Source: Psychrobacter pasteurii (GTDB taxonomy: Bacteria; Pseudomonadota; Gammaproteobacteria; Pseudomonadales; Moraxellaceae). From it: a stretch of 64,000 bases of DNA. Where the stretch lies: positions 1-64,000 of the forward strand of contig NZ_FUGD01000087.1 of NCBI RefSeq assembly GCF_900162815.1, in the 5' to 3' direction. The notes below the pieces were generated by a model, which ran no database searches, had not been told where the DNA came from, and was given only the letters and a program-made list of their open reading frames with translations. The position numbers and the translations under genes are program-made. Positions 16,666 through 27,694 of the stretch are shown here, in pieces; position 1 is the stretch's first letter; the number at the start of each line of letters is the position of its first letter.

Positions 16666-17457
16666 TTATAAGGTGCCAGAAATCTGATAACTATCGCCTG
16701 CATGCCACATATTAACAAAGGTGACCACACGCCCAGCTGAGAAAGTCTGACGGCTTAGCAGTAAAGCAGGCGCACCCACAGCCAGGTCTAAAGCTTGAGC
16801 CACTTTTTTTGGCGCTGCAACTGCACGAATGGTATAGCTACCTCCCTGTAGAGGCGCTTGCTGAATTAAGTAATCACTGGTATTGACGATACTAAAATCT
16901 TGTTCGATAAAGCCAGGCACCAAGGACGCATCCACCCAGCGCTCCTCGTATTGAAGCGGCTTACCATCAGCTATATGAATCAGCTTCACCTCGTCAATCA
17001 GATCACTGTCTTCGCGCTGTTGAAAGCTCTTTTGTGATATTGGAGAGTCATCGAGCATGGGCTGGGTTAATAAAGCTAAAATCGGCGGACTCACTTCACT
17101 GGCAACCACTCGATGTTGACTGACCACTTGCGCCTTATACTGTTTTCCTGTGGCTTTGATATCAGCAGCGATATTACGCACCTCTACCACAGTATGATTG
17201 TACTGTTGCTGTGCCACAAAGGTACCTGACCCTTGCCTACGATATAGCACTCGCTCCTCGCTCAACTCCTTTAGCGCCCTATTTACTGTCATTCTAGACA
17301 CAGCAAATTTTTCAGCTAAAGCATGCTCCGTTGGAATAACATCTCCTGCCTGCCATCGGCCTGAATGAATGTTTCTTAAAATGCTTTCTTTGATACGTTG
17401 ATAAGCAGGCTTAGGTTTTCGCTTAGCCTTTGACACTATTGTTTTATTTTTTGACAT
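16666..17457 (-). CDS. hutC: Histidine utilization repressor HutC (GntR family)
   Basis: HutC represses histidine catabolic genes and is released by urocanate. The N-terminal GntR winged helix includes PTEHALAEKFAVSRMTVNRAL and GSGTFVAQ; the C-terminal UTRA domain includes EERWVDASLVPGF and ends FVNMWHAGDSYQISG. The start at 17457 gives 263 residues, close to the family; a longer reading to 17535 is possible and neither start has a convincing ribosome site. It is divergent from hutU, with a perfect HutC-type palindrome in between. Confidence 0.9.
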   Translation of the reverse strand: MSKNKTIVSKAKRKPKPAYQRIKESILRNIHSGRWQAGDVIPTEHALAEKFAVSRMTVNRALKELSEERVLYRRQGSGTFVAQQQYNHTVVEVRNIAADIKATGKQYKAQVVSQHRVVASEVSPPILALLTQPMLDDSPISQKSFQQREDSDLIDEVKLIHIADGKPLQYEERWVDASLVPGFIEQDFSIVNTSDYLIQQAPLQGGSYTIRAVAAPKKVAQALDLAVGAPALLLSRQTFSAGRVVTFVNMWHAGDSYQISGTL

Positions 17458-17667
17458 GATAGAAGACTTATTTTTATAAAGGGCTTTTTTTAAGGGACTA
17501 TAACAATCATCACAATAAGTGAACTTTAATAACATTGGTATAGCGATAATAATACAATTAAGCCAATGACAACAAATTTACTTATAAAAAAAATTTCGCC
17601 GTAAAAACAAAAGCTGGCTTAACGTTAACATAAAAAAAACTTGCATCCTGATTTTTTTCTTGATAAT

Positions 17668-17679
17668 TTGTATATACAA
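17668..17679. promoter_or_regulatory. HutC operator candidate
   Basis: TTGTATATACAA is a perfect 12-bp palindrome 53 bp before the hutU start and about 210 bp before hutC. GntR/HutC proteins bind sites of this TGTATATACA form. One site could control both divergent transcripts. Confidence 0.75.
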
Positions 17680-17732
17680 TAATTGCAACAACACTTCTAT
17701 TAATTCTGATTTGACCACTCAAAGGACTGACT

Positions 17733-19454
17733 ATGACAACCTCTAAATTTACCCGCAGAGACGAAAGCCGCGAAATCGCATCACCTACTGGCCCAACCTT
17801 AACTTGTAAAAGCTGGTTGACCGAAGCACCCTTTCGCATGATTCAAAACAACTTACATCCTGATGTCGCTGAAAACCCAAAAAGCCTAGTTGTGTATGGC
17901 GGCATCGGCCGTGCTGCGCGTAACTGGGAATGCTACGATCAAATCCTAGAGTCTCTAAAAGAGCTTGAAGACGACGAAACCTTATTGGTTCAATCAGGTA
18001 AGCCTGTTGGCGTATTCCAAACTCACGAAAACGCCCCTCGTGTATTAATTGCAAACTCAAACCTTGTGCCTAAATGGGCAACTTGGGAGCACTTTAACGA
18101 GCTAGACCGCAAAGACCTGTTTATGTACGGTCAAATGACAGCAGGTAGCTGGATTTATATCGGTACGCAGGGCATTGTTCAAGGTACTTATGAGACCTTT
18201 GCTGAAGCAGGTCGTCAACATTATGGTGCAGGCGCTGAAACTGCTAGCCCAGATAACTGGAAAGGTCGCTGGATTTTAACCGCTGGTCTAGGTGGTATGG
18301 GCGGCGCTCAGCCACTAGCAGCAACTTTCGCTGGTGCGGTATCTCTAAACATTGAATGTCAACAAAGCAGCATCGACTTCCGTCTACGCACTGGCTACGT
18401 TGACATGCAAGCCAAAGATTTAGATGACGCTTATGAGCTAGTCAAAAAGCATACTGAAGCTGGTGATGCGGTATCTATCGCACTACTTGGTAACGCTGCA
18501 GAAATCTTACCAGAGATGGTAAAACGTGCTAAAGGGGGCGATATTAAGCCTGACTTGGTGACTGACCAAACCTCTGCGCATGACTTGGTGAATGGTTATT
18601 TACCAATCGGCTGGACAGTAGAAGAATGGCGTGCGGCTCAAGAAGATCCTGAGCAGTTTGAAAAAGTGGCTAAAGATGCTGCTCGTTCATGTGCTATTCA
18701 TGTAGAAGCGATGCTTGAGTTCCAAAAAATGGGCGTACCGGCTACTGACTATGGTAACAACATTCGCCAAGTTGCCTTTGATGAAGGTGTTAAAGATGCG
18801 TTTAACTTCCCAGGCTTCGTACCTGCGTATGTTCGCCCTCTATTCTGTCAAGGTAAAGGTCCTTTCCGCTGGGTAGCTTTATCAGGTGATCCAGAAGACA
18901 TCTACAAGACAGACCAGAAGATTAAAGAGCTGTTCCCAGAAAACAAACACGTGCATAACTGGTTAGATATGGCCAATGACCGTATCAAATTCCAAGGTCT
19001 ACCTGCTCGTATTTGCTGGCTTGGCTTAGGTGAGCGTGATAAAGCTGGTCTTGCCTTTAACGAAATGGTTAAAAATGGCGAGCTTAAAGGCCCAATCGTC
19101 ATTGGTCGTGACCATTTAGATACTGGCTCTGTAGCAAGTCCAAACCGTGAAACAGAAAGCATGAAAGATGGTACGGATGCAGTATCAGACTGGGCACTAT
19201 TAAACGGCATGCTAAACGTGGCTGGCGGTGCTACTTGGGTCTCCCTGCATCATGGCGGCGGTGTTGGTATGGGTTACTCACAGCACTCTGGTATGGTTAT
19301 CGTCGCTGACGGTACTGATGAAGCAGCCAAACGTCTGTCACGTGTCTTAGTTAATGACTGTGGCTCAGGGGTTATGCGCCATGCGGATGCCGGTTACGAG
19401 TTAGCGATTAAGACAGCCAAGGAATATGGCCTAAAACTACCTATGATCAAATAG
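17733..19454 (+). CDS. hutU: Urocanate hydratase HutU
   Basis: HutU hydrates urocanate to imidazolonepropionate with tightly bound NAD, the second step of histidine breakdown. The 573 residues are slightly longer than usual; NAD-binding [10 protein letters not shown] and the C-terminal [15 protein letters not shown] are intact. The ATG at 17733 follows AAGGA at seven bases. First gene of the hut operon hutU-yjiH-hutH-hutG-hutI, directly behind the HutC operator. Confidence 0.96.
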   Translation: MTTSKFTRRDESREIASPTGPTLTCKSWLTEAPFRMIQNNLHPDVAENPKSLVVYGGIGRAARNWECYDQILESLKELEDDETLLVQSGKPVGVFQTHENAPRVLIANSNLVPKWATWEHFNELDRKDLFMYGQMTAGSWIYIGTQGIVQGTYETFAEAGRQHYGAGAETASPDNWKGRWILTAGLGGMGGAQPLAATFAGAVSLNIECQQSSIDFRLRTGYVDMQAKDLDDAYELVKKHTEAGDAVSIALLGNAAEILPEMVKRAKGGDIKPDLVTDQTSAHDLVNGYLPIGWTVEEWRAAQEDPEQFEKVAKDAARSCAIHVEAMLEFQKMGVPATDYGNNIRQVAFDEGVKDAFNFPGFVPAYVRPLFCQGKGPFRWVALSGDPEDIYKTDQKIKELFPENKHVHNWLDMANDRIKFQGLPARICWLGLGERDKAGLAFNEMVKNGELKGPIVIGRDHLDTGSVASPNRETESMKDGTDAVSDWALLNGMLNVAGGATWVSLHHGGGVGMGYSQHSGMVIVADGTDEAAKRLSRVLVNDCGSGVMRHADAGYELAIKTAKEYGLKLPMIK

Positions 19455-19657
19455 CTTATTTGAGTCCTTATTAATTTAAATTAAAAAGGACTCTCAGCTT
19501 AATCTGTCTATGTCTGTAAATAGGCAGATTAAGCAAGTAGGCAAATCAAGCAGTGGGCTCAATAGCTGTAGCTTTACCTATATTAACCAATCTCAGCCTA
19601 ACCAATTATTTAGCTCAACACATTCTAACCCATTGCCACAGACAGGGACTTGTCACC

Positions 19658-21049
19658 ATGGAAATCGATAAAAACGTTGAAATGCTTACAGTGGATCAGC
19701 AAGAGTTACATCCGAGCTTATCAGATAACGAAGATCCGCTTTTATCCCGGTCACGCGGCATCTTTCAGCTGATTATTTTTAGCATTATTGGTATCACAAC
19801 GTTTTTTATTCCGTTTACCATTAATGACAAAAGCACTATTTTATTTGATCATATTGCCTCTTATTTGGTCAATGATTTGCATTCGTTAGCAGTTGGCCTG
19901 TTATTCCTCTTGATGGCCTATGGCGCTATCAAACCGATTGTTACGGGTAAATACAAAGAGAGTATTACCCATGCTATTTTAAGTTTTGCCAAAGTAGCGG
20001 GATTAATATTGGCAGGCTTATATGTGCTGGGTATGGCGCCAGACGTTATCATGGAAAAAGACATGATGCCTTTTTTGTTTGAGAAATTGGCACTGCCTGT
20101 AGGCATGATTGTGCCCATTGGTGCGCTGATCTTAGCCTCACTCATTGGCTTTGGTTTGCTTGAGATGATTGGTGTCTTAATGCAGCCGATTATGAAACCT
20201 ATTTGGCGCACCCCTGGCACTTCTGCTATCGATGCGGTGGCCTCCTTTGTGGGCAGCTATTCCATTGGCTTGTTAATCACCAATCGCGTTTATCTTCAAG
20301 GTCATTACTCTACCCGTGAAGCCATTATTATCGCTACTGGATTTTCTACTGTGTCAGCGGCGTTTATGGTAATTGTCGCCAAAACCTTGGGGCTGATGGA
20401 GTTTTGGAATCTGTTTTTTTGGTCTACCTTAATCATCACCTTTATTGTCACAGCCATTACCGCCCGCATTCCGCCCATTAGCCAAGAGCGTAATGATGAT
20501 GCTGACCCTGCGGCGCAAGCTTTGGCGGATGTCAAAGGCAATCGTTTAGGTGCTGCTGTTGAGTTAGGGATTGAAACCTCAAGACGCTCAAGCAATTTAC
20601 CAAAAATATTTTGGTGTAATTTTAAAGACGGCTTAGAGATGGCCGCTGCCATTGTGCCTTCTATTATCGCAGTGGGCTTGGCCGGTTTACTACTGGACAA
20701 ATACACCCCTGTATTTGAAATACTGGGGCTGGTGTTGTATCCCTTTACTTTTATTAGTGGCCTACCTGACCCTCTACTTGCCGCCAAAGGCATATCAGCC
20801 GGTCTAGCAGAGATGTTCTTGCCTGCCTTATTGCTTAGCGAAGCTGATTTTGTGACTCGTTATGTGGCCGGCGTGGTCTCTATTAGTAGCATACTGTTTT
20901 TCTCTGCTATGATTCCTTGTATCTTAGCGACAAAAATACCGTTATCTATCCCAAAAATGCTGATTATTTGGCTACAAAGAACCATTTTAAGTATCTTATT
21001 GGCCTCTGCTTTTGCTCATCTTGCTATTGCAGTAGGCTGGATAGGCTAA
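19658..21049 (+). CDS. YjiH-family membrane protein, putative histidine or urocanate transporter
   Basis: Inner membrane protein of about 463 residues with some ten hydrophobic helices. It resembles the YjiH family with nucleoside-recognition/Gate-type repeats (GTSAIDAVASFVGSYSIGLL is characteristic). The start at 19658 is chosen because the GTG at 19553 would add an unsupported stretch; AGGG lies somewhat upstream. It occupies the place between hutU and hutH where other bacteria carry HutT permease. This context suggests uptake of histidine or urocanate, but no transport substrate is established for the family as I know it. Confidence 0.75.
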   Translation: MEIDKNVEMLTVDQQELHPSLSDNEDPLLSRSRGIFQLIIFSIIGITTFFIPFTINDKSTILFDHIASYLVNDLHSLAVGLLFLLMAYGAIKPIVTGKYKESITHAILSFAKVAGLILAGLYVLGMAPDVIMEKDMMPFLFEKLALPVGMIVPIGALILASLIGFGLLEMIGVLMQPIMKPIWRTPGTSAIDAVASFVGSYSIGLLITNRVYLQGHYSTREAIIIATGFSTVSAAFMVIVAKTLGLMEFWNLFFWSTLIITFIVTAITARIPPISQERNDDADPAAQALADVKGNRLGAAVELGIETSRRSSNLPKIFWCNFKDGLEMAAAIVPSIIAVGLAGLLLDKYTPVFEILGLVLYPFTFISGLPDPLLAAKGISAGLAEMFLPALLLSEADFVTRYVAGVVSISSILFFSAMIPCILATKIPLSIPKMLIIWLQRTILSILLASAFAHLAIAVGWIG

Positions 21050-21215
21050 CCAAACTAATACCCGAATAACAATAAACGCCTAAGTTCAAAGGAGTGACTT
21101 AGGCCAGGCTTTTATCTACTAATGTAGTTTGACTATGACAGTCTTGGAAACTAACAGAAAATAAAACCTAACGTTAAAAAACTAATAATAATAATCATTA
21201 ATAAAGGACTTTCTC

Positions 21216-22775
21216 ATGACCTCTACTCAGACCCTCAGCCTTACCCCACGTAAGCTTACCTTTGCTCAGCTACGACAAGTCTACGACATGCCCGTACAAG
21301 TCAGCTTGGTTGATTCTGCCTATCAAGACATCGATGCCTCACACGACTGCATCAAAGAAATCATTGCTCGTGATAAAAGCGCTTATGGTATTAACACCGG
21401 CTTTGGACTACTGGCCAAGACCCGTATTAGCGATGATCAACTGGGTTTACTGCAATACAACCTTATTGTGTCGCATTCTGTCGGCACAGGTGAACGATTA
21501 GAAGATGGTGTGGTCCGTCTAATTATGGTGATGAAAGTCGCAAGCCTTGCCCAAGGCGTTTCAGGGGTTCGCCGTGATGTGATTGACGGATTAATTGGAC
21601 TGATTAATCACGATATTATTCCGCATATTCCTGCCAAAGGTTCAGTCGGTGCCTCTGGCGATTTAGCACCACTGTCTCACATGACGCTCACCTTGCTTGG
21701 TCAAGGGTCCTGCTATGTGAACGGTCAAGAAATGTCAGCCAAAGATGCTTTAGCACAAGCCGGACTTGAGCCGGTCACCCTAGCCGCTAAAGAAGGTTTG
21801 GCTTTGATTAACGGCACTCAAGTGTCAACAGCGTTAACGCTACGCGGTTATTTCTTGGCCCGTGATTTGGTAGCCACCGCCACTGTGGTCGGCGCATTAT
21901 CGGTTGATGCAGCACGTGGCTCGGACTCTCCTTTTGATGCCCGTATCCATGAAGTGCGTGGCCATCACGGTCAAATCCAAATCGCCAAAGCGCACCGCAG
22001 CTTACTTGCGGGCAGTGAAATCCGCGCCTCACACACCGAAAATGATGACCGAGTACAAGACCCCTACTGTCTGCGCTGTCAGCCACAAGTGGTTGGTGCG
22101 TGCCTTGATATCATCAATCAAGCTGGCAACACCCTGCTTATCGAAGCCAACGCAGTGACTGACAACCCGTTAATCTTTAGAGACGAAGATGGTCCGGTTG
22201 CCATCTCTGGCGGTAACTTCCACGCTGAGCCAGTTGCCTTTGCCGCCGATACCTTAGCACTTGCCATAGCAGAGATTGGCTCTATGTCTGAGCGCCGTGT
22301 GGCACTGCTAATTGATGCCACACTAAATGGCGGCCTACCTCCATTCTTAGTAGACAACCCTGGGGTGAACTCAGGCTTTATGATTGCCCATGTGACCGCA
22401 GCAGCTTTGGCTTCAGAGAATAAGTCTCTGGCACACCCTGCCAGCGTTGACAGCATCCCAACTTCAGCGAACCAAGAAGACCATGTGTCTATGGCCACCT
22501 TCGCTGGTCGCCGCCTGTATGATATGGCCCAAAACACCGCTACCATCGTTGGTATAGAGTTGTTGGCCGCAGGACAAGGCATTGATTTTCATAAAGAATT
22601 ACAAACCTCTAAGTTATTAACACAAGCCCATAACTTACTGCGTGATAAAGTTAGTTTTTATGACAAAGACCGCTACCTTGCCCCAGACATTGAAGCCGCT
22701 AAGCAGTTGGTCTTATCTGCCGCCTTGAATGAGCACTGGTCTGAGCTTCGTAGTGATTGGTTTTTGCAAGATTAA
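21216..22775 (+). CDS. hutH: Histidine ammonia-lyase HutH
   Basis: HutH deaminates histidine to urocanate with the self-made MIO electrophile. The MIO tripeptide Ala146-Ser147-Gly148 lies in [14 protein letters not shown]. The stretches YGINTGFG and QEDHVSM are also diagnostic. Length 519 is typical. The start follows AAAGGAC. Third gene of the hut operon. Confidence 0.97.
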   Translation: MTSTQTLSLTPRKLTFAQLRQVYDMPVQVSLVDSAYQDIDASHDCIKEIIARDKSAYGINTGFGLLAKTRISDDQLGLLQYNLIVSHSVGTGERLEDGVVRLIMVMKVASLAQGVSGVRRDVIDGLIGLINHDIIPHIPAKGSVGASGDLAPLSHMTLTLLGQGSCYVNGQEMSAKDALAQAGLEPVTLAAKEGLALINGTQVSTALTLRGYFLARDLVATATVVGALSVDAARGSDSPFDARIHEVRGHHGQIQIAKAHRSLLAGSEIRASHTENDDRVQDPYCLRCQPQVVGACLDIINQAGNTLLIEANAVTDNPLIFRDEDGPVAISGGNFHAEPVAFAADTLALAIAEIGSMSERRVALLIDATLNGGLPPFLVDNPGVNSGFMIAHVTAAALASENKSLAHPASVDSIPTSANQEDHVSMATFAGRRLYDMAQNTATIVGIELLAAGQGIDFHKELQTSKLLTQAHNLLRDKVSFYDKDRYLAPDIEAAKQLVLSAALNEHWSELRSDWFLQD

Positions 22776-22830
22776 CGCAGATTAACCAAGACTAAATTAA
22801 CCCAAATAATGACTTTTGAGAGTGTTTATT

Positions 22831-23940
22831 ATGTCAAGTTCACACCCTGTAACTGATAATGCTAAAGTTGGTGCCGAGCAGGTACCTTTTGATACCAGTC
22901 TTTGGACGGGACGCGCTGAACCTGATGAATCAGAGCGCGCGCTATATTGGTATCAAGTAGTGGGCGCGCATCAAACAGCGGACGATGACGACAGTAAAGC
23001 CAACTCAAAAGTCACCTTAGTAGGCTTTGCTTGTGATCAAGGCGTACGCCGTAATCTGGGCCGTGTGGGTGCTAAGCTTGCACCGCCTGCGATTCGCCAG
23101 ACCTTTGCCAAGCTGCCTATTACCCCTATACTGCAGGATAAGTTTGATAAAGCTGACTATGGTTTATTATTAGCCGATGCTGGGGATGTGATATGCCACG
23201 ACAATGACAGCTTAATGCCAGATGTATTGGAGCAAACTCAAGCTTTATATAGCCAACAAGTGTCAGATATTATCCAGCAAGACAGTCTAGGCATTGGTAT
23301 CGGCGGTGGTCATGCCATCGCATATGCCAGTTATATGGGGCTTTGGCAGGCATTAAATAATGATTCAAAATTAGATGAAAATACGCCTAAGCCTTCACAA
23401 TCTAATGCGCCCAAAATTGGCATCATTAACTTTGACGCACATCTAGACATTCGCAATGCGCCGAAGGGCACGTCAGGAACCCCCTTTCGTCAAATCGCAG
23501 AGCACAATCAAGCGCACGGCCAACCCTTTCATTACTGCGCCATTGGCATTAGTCAATTCTCAAACACCGCTGCGTTATTTGATAGAGCCGATGAACTGGG
23601 TGTGACCATTATTAGCGATGACAACTGCGCCCGTGATAGCTGGGAGAATAGTGCGAAAAAGCTAAATGAGTTCATCGATCAAGTGGATGTGCTGTATGTC
23701 ACCATTGATATGGATGCTTTCCCCGCCAGCATTGTTCCGGGTGTTAGCGCCCCTGCTGCCAAAGGCATTTCACTAGATTTCACAGAGCGCTGCCTTGAGG
23801 TAATTTTCGCCAGTGGCAAAGTAAAAATGGCTGACTTTGCGGAGATTAACCCCACTTACGATATCGATGCTCGTAGCTGTAAAGTCACCGCCCGCTTACT
23901 GGCACTGATGGTTCAGCACCATTTATTATTACAAGATTAA
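22831..23940 (+). CDS. hutG: Formimidoylglutamase HutG
   Basis: Ureohydrolase-fold enzyme that splits N-formimidoyl-glutamate into glutamate and formamide. Mn2+ ligands are visible in GGGHAIAYASY, NFDAHLDIR and TIDMDAFPAS. Its presence without a HutF gene means the pathway ends directly in glutamate and formamide. The ATG at 22831 is chosen over a TTG five codons earlier. The N-terminal region and the segment near residue 185 (SKLDENTPKPSQS) are hydrophilic inserts. Fourth gene of the hut operon. Confidence 0.94.
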   Translation: MSSSHPVTDNAKVGAEQVPFDTSLWTGRAEPDESERALYWYQVVGAHQTADDDDSKANSKVTLVGFACDQGVRRNLGRVGAKLAPPAIRQTFAKLPITPILQDKFDKADYGLLLADAGDVICHDNDSLMPDVLEQTQALYSQQVSDIIQQDSLGIGIGGGHAIAYASYMGLWQALNNDSKLDENTPKPSQSNAPKIGIINFDAHLDIRNAPKGTSGTPFRQIAEHNQAHGQPFHYCAIGISQFSNTAALFDRADELGVTIISDDNCARDSWENSAKKLNEFIDQVDVLYVTIDMDAFPASIVPGVSAPAAKGISLDFTERCLEVIFASGKVKMADFAEINPTYDIDARSCKVTARLLALMVQHHLLLQD

Positions 23941-23998
23941 AGATTTAAATAGATTATAAATAGTACTACTTAACCCATTCATAAACTCGGAGTCTGCT

Positions 23999-25339
23999 AT
24001 GACATCCTCAATAATAAAAGATTTCCCAGAAGATTTTGATACCCTAATTTTACATGCCAATATTGCAACCTTCTCTGAGACATATGGCTTTGATAGAAGC
24101 CTAGCAGTCGCTCACTCAGAAAATACAGATGCCAGCAAATATCACAGCCCTTACGGCCAAATTATAGACGCTGCATTAGCCATTAAAGACGGCAAAATCA
24201 GTTGGATTGGCGATGCTCAAAGTGCATTAAACAGTCCGGCTTATCACAATACGATTATGCAAATTGATGCCGATGACAAAATCATCTATGCCAACCGCCA
24301 ATGGGTGTTACCTGGTCTGATCGACTGCCACACTCATCTGGTTTATGGCGGCAACCGTAGTAATGAGTTTGAAGCACGCCTGCAAGGTGTTAGCTATAAA
24401 GAGATTGCTGAAAACGGTGGCGGTATTGTTGCAACCGTCACTGCCACTCGTGAAGCAGACTTCGATGAGCTATATGCGCAAACTGAGCGTCGCCTACAAG
24501 CGTTACTTGCTGAGGGCATAACCACCATTGAGATAAAATCTGGCTATGGCTTAGATTTAGAGACTGAGCGCAAAATGCTACAAGTGGCGCGTCAATTGGG
24601 TGAGGACCATGACATTACTGTCAAAACCACTTATCTTGCGGCCCATGCCCTGCCCACCGAATATAAAGACAAAGAAAACGGCTCAGATGAGTACATTGAT
24701 GCGGTATGTGAATGGATGCCTATCTTACACAAAGAAGGCTTGATTGATGCAGTAGACGGATTTTGTGAAAACATTGGCTTTAGCAAAGCGCAAATGGCCA
24801 AAGTATTTGATGTCGCAAAACAATTGGGGTTACCGGTTAAACTACATGCCGAGCAACTAAGTGATATGGACGGTAGTGGCTTGGTCGCTGACTATAATGG
24901 GCTTTCGTCTGACCATCTTGAATATTTATCTGAGAGAAATGTTGAGAAAATGGCCGAGCATGATGTGGTTGCAGTCTTGTTACCTGGTGCGTTTTATACG
25001 CTAAAAGAGACCCAATTGCCGCCTATGCAAGCGATGTATAAACACAATGTGGCCATTGCACTATCGACAGACAGCAACCCCGGCACCTCTCCGCTCACCT
25101 CTTTATTAATGACACTCAATATGGGCTGTACTTTATTCGGTATGACACCAGAACAGGCGCTGGCAGGTATCACCACCCATGCCGCCAAAGCATTGGGGCT
25201 TGATAACAAAGGCCGTATTGAAGTGGGCTTGGATGCTGACTTAACCCTTTGGGATATCGAGCGCCCTGCCGATTTAGCCTATCAAATGGGCTTAAACCCG
25301 ATAGAAGGCGTTATGGTAGGCGGTCAATGGCGTGACTAG
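23999..25339 (+). CDS. hutI: Imidazolonepropionase HutI
   Basis: Amidohydrolase that opens imidazolonepropionate to N-formimidoyl-glutamate. Metal ligands appear as HTHLVYGG, the AAHALP and KLHAEQLSD histidines and [10 protein letters not shown]. At 446 residues it is about 40 longer than usual; the extra part is near the N-terminus (residues about 25-60). Last gene of the operon, followed by a strong terminator. Confidence 0.95.
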   Translation: MTSSIIKDFPEDFDTLILHANIATFSETYGFDRSLAVAHSENTDASKYHSPYGQIIDAALAIKDGKISWIGDAQSALNSPAYHNTIMQIDADDKIIYANRQWVLPGLIDCHTHLVYGGNRSNEFEARLQGVSYKEIAENGGGIVATVTATREADFDELYAQTERRLQALLAEGITTIEIKSGYGLDLETERKMLQVARQLGEDHDITVKTTYLAAHALPTEYKDKENGSDEYIDAVCEWMPILHKEGLIDAVDGFCENIGFSKAQMAKVFDVAKQLGLPVKLHAEQLSDMDGSGLVADYNGLSSDHLEYLSERNVEKMAEHDVVAVLLPGAFYTLKETQLPPMQAMYKHNVAIALSTDSNPGTSPLTSLLMTLNMGCTLFGMTPEQALAGITTHAAKALGLDNKGRIEVGLDADLTLWDIERPADLAYQMGLNPIEGVMVGGQWRD

Positions 25340-25381
25340 TGTTTTTCATTGTTGTGCCCATAAAAAAAGCATTAAGTCCAC

Positions 25382-25417
25382 AAAAAAGCGCTCCTATTTA
25401 ATTGGAGCGCTTTTTTT
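25382..25417. terminator. Bidirectional terminator between hutI and marC
   Basis: GCGCTCC / GGAGCGC stem with a 9-nt loop, flanked by six A before and seven T after, so it serves both the plus-strand hut operon and the minus-strand marC gene. Confidence 0.9.
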
Positions 25418-25433
25418 GTTGGGGTTTTTAATA

Positions 25434-26024
25434 TTAAGCCATAAACGAAGAAAAACCATTTAGCAGCATTTGTACTGAAATTGAGATAAGAATCATACCC
25501 ATCAAACGCTCAATAGCTTTTAGACCTCGGTGCCCTAGCAGCTTATATAACTTGGTTGAGAAGAATAGAATAACTGCTGAAATAAACCAGGCCAATAGTA
25601 AAGCCATTAACGCCTTTGGAATGCTTTCAGGGTTCTTTTCGGTTAATAAAATTAAGGTAGCTAGAATTGATGGCCCCGCAATTAATGGAACTGCTAACGG
25701 GACAATAAAAGGCTCACCATCTTCATCATCCTCATCGCTCATCACCCCGCCTCGGGTAGGAAAAATCATACGAATAGCGATAATCATCATGACCAAACCG
25801 CCACCAATAGCGACGGCTTCAGTGCTTAACCCTAAGGTATGCAAAATACTGCCACCAGCGAATAAGAACAATATCATTAATAACAGTGCAATCAGCAACT
25901 CTCTAATAATAATAAACTTACGTCTTCCCTCAGGTACTTTATTCAACACCGATAAAAAAATAGGGATATTACCCAAAGGATCCATAATTAAAAACAAAGT
26001 AAGTGCTGTTGCGTAGATTTCCAT
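25434..26024 (-). CDS. MarC-family integral membrane protein
   Basis: About 196 residues, six predicted helices, with the MarC hallmark FLIMDPLGNIPIFLSVL near the N-terminus and PLAVPLIAGPS in the middle. A hydrophilic acidic loop (DEDDEDGE) separates the two three-helix halves. The start at 26024 is set by AAGGAG just upstream. The family is conserved but its function is unsettled; older claims of antibiotic export were not upheld. Confidence 0.87.
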   Translation of the reverse strand: MEIYATALTLFLIMDPLGNIPIFLSVLNKVPEGRRKFIIIRELLIALLLMILFLFAGGSILHTLGLSTEAVAIGGGLVMMIIAIRMIFPTRGGVMSDEDDEDGEPFIVPLAVPLIAGPSILATLILLTEKNPESIPKALMALLLAWFISAVILFFSTKLYKLLGHRGLKAIERLMGMILISISVQMLLNGFSSFMA

Positions 26025-26110
26025 AAAACTCCTTAACAAAAAACTTCAGTTTATTCTTATCTTAAAAAAACGATGATATCAAAAAAATATGACCACTTAT
26101 CCATTCATTT

Positions 26111-26150
26111 ATTTGATTTACAAATCAAATTCAATATTCTAATTTAGAAT
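26111..26150. promoter_or_regulatory. Two adjacent palindromes between marC and the HPP gene
   Basis: ATTTGATTTACAAATCAAAT (26111-26130) is a perfect 20-nt palindrome, and ATTCTAATTTAGAAT (26136-26150) a second one with a 1-nt loop followed by TTTTTAT. They stand in the 303-bp divergent gap, where operators would be expected. The second could also be a weak terminator-like stem. Confidence 0.45.
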
Positions 26151-26327
26151 TTTTTATAGGCATTACTGCATATTGCATTCGCTATTTCAGTTCAGGCACC
26201 TGTGCTAATATCGATGACCCAATTAATAATACTCATCAAAAATACATTTAACTGAGTAATTTTAATGTAAGCACTTTGGCTTTCCAAAGGTCATCAAAAA
26301 GAATTACGCAATCTGGGGCTTTTATTA

Positions 26328-26999
26328 ATGCATTTCTTATTTGATAGAGCAGAAAAACTTCCTGACAACGCCACAAAAACAGACTTATTAAGGTCATTAA
26401 TCGGTGGGACTTTGGGCATATTCGTACTGCTGTTATTAACTGAATATACCGGTAACATGATGATTATGGCGCCCTTTGGTGCGACCTGTGTGCTTTTGTT
26501 TTCAGCCTCTCACTCACCCCTTGCCAAACCGCGCAATGTTATTTTTGGTCACCTAATTGCTGGCTTTGTGGGTCTCGTTATTTTGAAATATGTGGGCGTC
26601 AATATCTTCACCATTGCCTTTGCTGTTGGCTTAGCTATCTTTTTTATGCATCTACTTAAATGCATTCACCCTCCTGCTGGCGCAACTACCTTGGTGGTAT
26701 TGCTAACGGCTGATCAGGTGACTTATGGCTGGGATTTTTTATTAATGCCAGTATTGGCGGGCTCTGTCGCTCTCATAAGCGTTGCACTGGTGGTGAATAA
26801 TATCAAACCGAATGAAAAGTGGCCGGCCTATTGGTTTGCGCTGGTACAAAGCCGCATTGAACATCAAATTGAACAGCACATGGAAGATTATGTCGATAAT
26901 CATGCCATTGAAGATCAAATCCGTGCTCAAAACCCGATTGATGATGCCCAAAACGACTATGACTTTGCTTCACAAAAAATGCTCTCTAATCGCCGATAG
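26328..26999 (+). CDS. HPP-family membrane protein
   Basis: 223 residues with about five membrane helices in the first 165 and a hydrophilic C-terminal tail. The family name motif His-Pro-Pro is in KCIHPPAGATT. Related proteins have been linked to nitrite transport in cyanobacteria and plants, but that cannot be assumed here. It is monocistronic and divergent from marC. Confidence 0.82.
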   Translation: MHFLFDRAEKLPDNATKTDLLRSLIGGTLGIFVLLLLTEYTGNMMIMAPFGATCVLLFSASHSPLAKPRNVIFGHLIAGFVGLVILKYVGVNIFTIAFAVGLAIFFMHLLKCIHPPAGATTLVVLLTADQVTYGWDFLLMPVLAGSVALISVALVVNNIKPNEKWPAYWFALVQSRIEHQIEQHMEDYVDNHAIEDQIRAQNPIDDAQNDYDFASQKMLSNRR

Positions 27000-27125
27000 T
27001 TTCCAGGTGCATTGGCCGATAGTCTCTAGTTGCGTTGATAGATTAAAGATCTATTACAGTCATAAACAGCTGTAGCAATAATACTAAATAGCCATAGCTT
27101 GCTTGAGCGTGCTTTATTTTCCGTA

Positions 27126-27683
27126 CTAAAACTCAAGCACACTGAGCTGACAATAGCCCACAGGTCTGGGCCAGTCTTTTGCCTGACTCGGTACCTCTTT
27201 ACCAGCACAAACCATCTTCGCCGTGGTAATCCAGCCAGCATGCCCCACTGCCAAAATCGGGGCTTTAGGTTTGGCTTCCTCTATCTTCCGTATCTTTAGC
27301 CAAGCTCGTACTCGCTCAAACAGCTGAGTCAAGTTCTCTCCGCCCGCCGGAGCAAAGTGCGCAAAATCATCACACCACTTATCGATCCCATCTTTGCTAA
27401 TTTTCGACCAAGGCTTGCCTTCCCAATCTCCAAAATTAGTCTCCATTAACCGCTCATCAATCTGACAGTCAAAGCCTAGTTGCTGTAAATAGAGTCCTAC
27501 CTGCATAGAGCGCTGTAAAGGACTGACATAAATTTGCTTAGGCAATTGATGTTTTTTGGTATAACTGTCAATCTGATTGGCCAGACGCTTTATTTTACGT
27601 CTATCAACCGCCACTTCGCTTTGACCGAAACACAACCCATGCACCTGCTTAGGTTTGGGGTGGCGCCAAATATATAATTGCAT
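27126..27683 (-). CDS. cobC: Alpha-ribazole phosphatase (histidine phosphatase family), CobC-like
   Basis: A 185-residue histidine phosphatase that in this context should remove the phosphate of alpha-ribazole-5'-phosphate or adenosylcobalamin-5'-phosphate. The active-site motif near the N-terminus is RHP (His8) rather than RHG, followed by GLCFGQSE, typical of CobC-like members as I recall; the second histidine lies in AVGHAGW. It follows cobS by 11 bp, forming cobT-cobS-cobC. Confidence 0.82.
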   Translation of the reverse strand: MQLYIWRHPKPKQVHGLCFGQSEVAVDRRKIKRLANQIDSYTKKHQLPKQIYVSPLQRSMQVGLYLQQLGFDCQIDERLMETNFGDWEGKPWSKISKDGIDKWCDDFAHFAPAGGENLTQLFERVRAWLKIRKIEEAKPKAPILAVGHAGWITTAKMVCAGKEVPSQAKDWPRPVGYCQLSVLEF

Positions 27684-27694
27684 AAAATGACTGT

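Noticed and set aside
20305-20793. 162-codon minus-strand ORF
   Set aside because: It lies fully inside the YjiH-like gene, has low-complexity Ala/Ser/Pro composition typical of antisense frames, and no family match.
22118-22582. 154-codon minus-strand ORF opposite hutH
   Set aside because: Antisense shadow of a highly conserved enzyme; no ribosome site.
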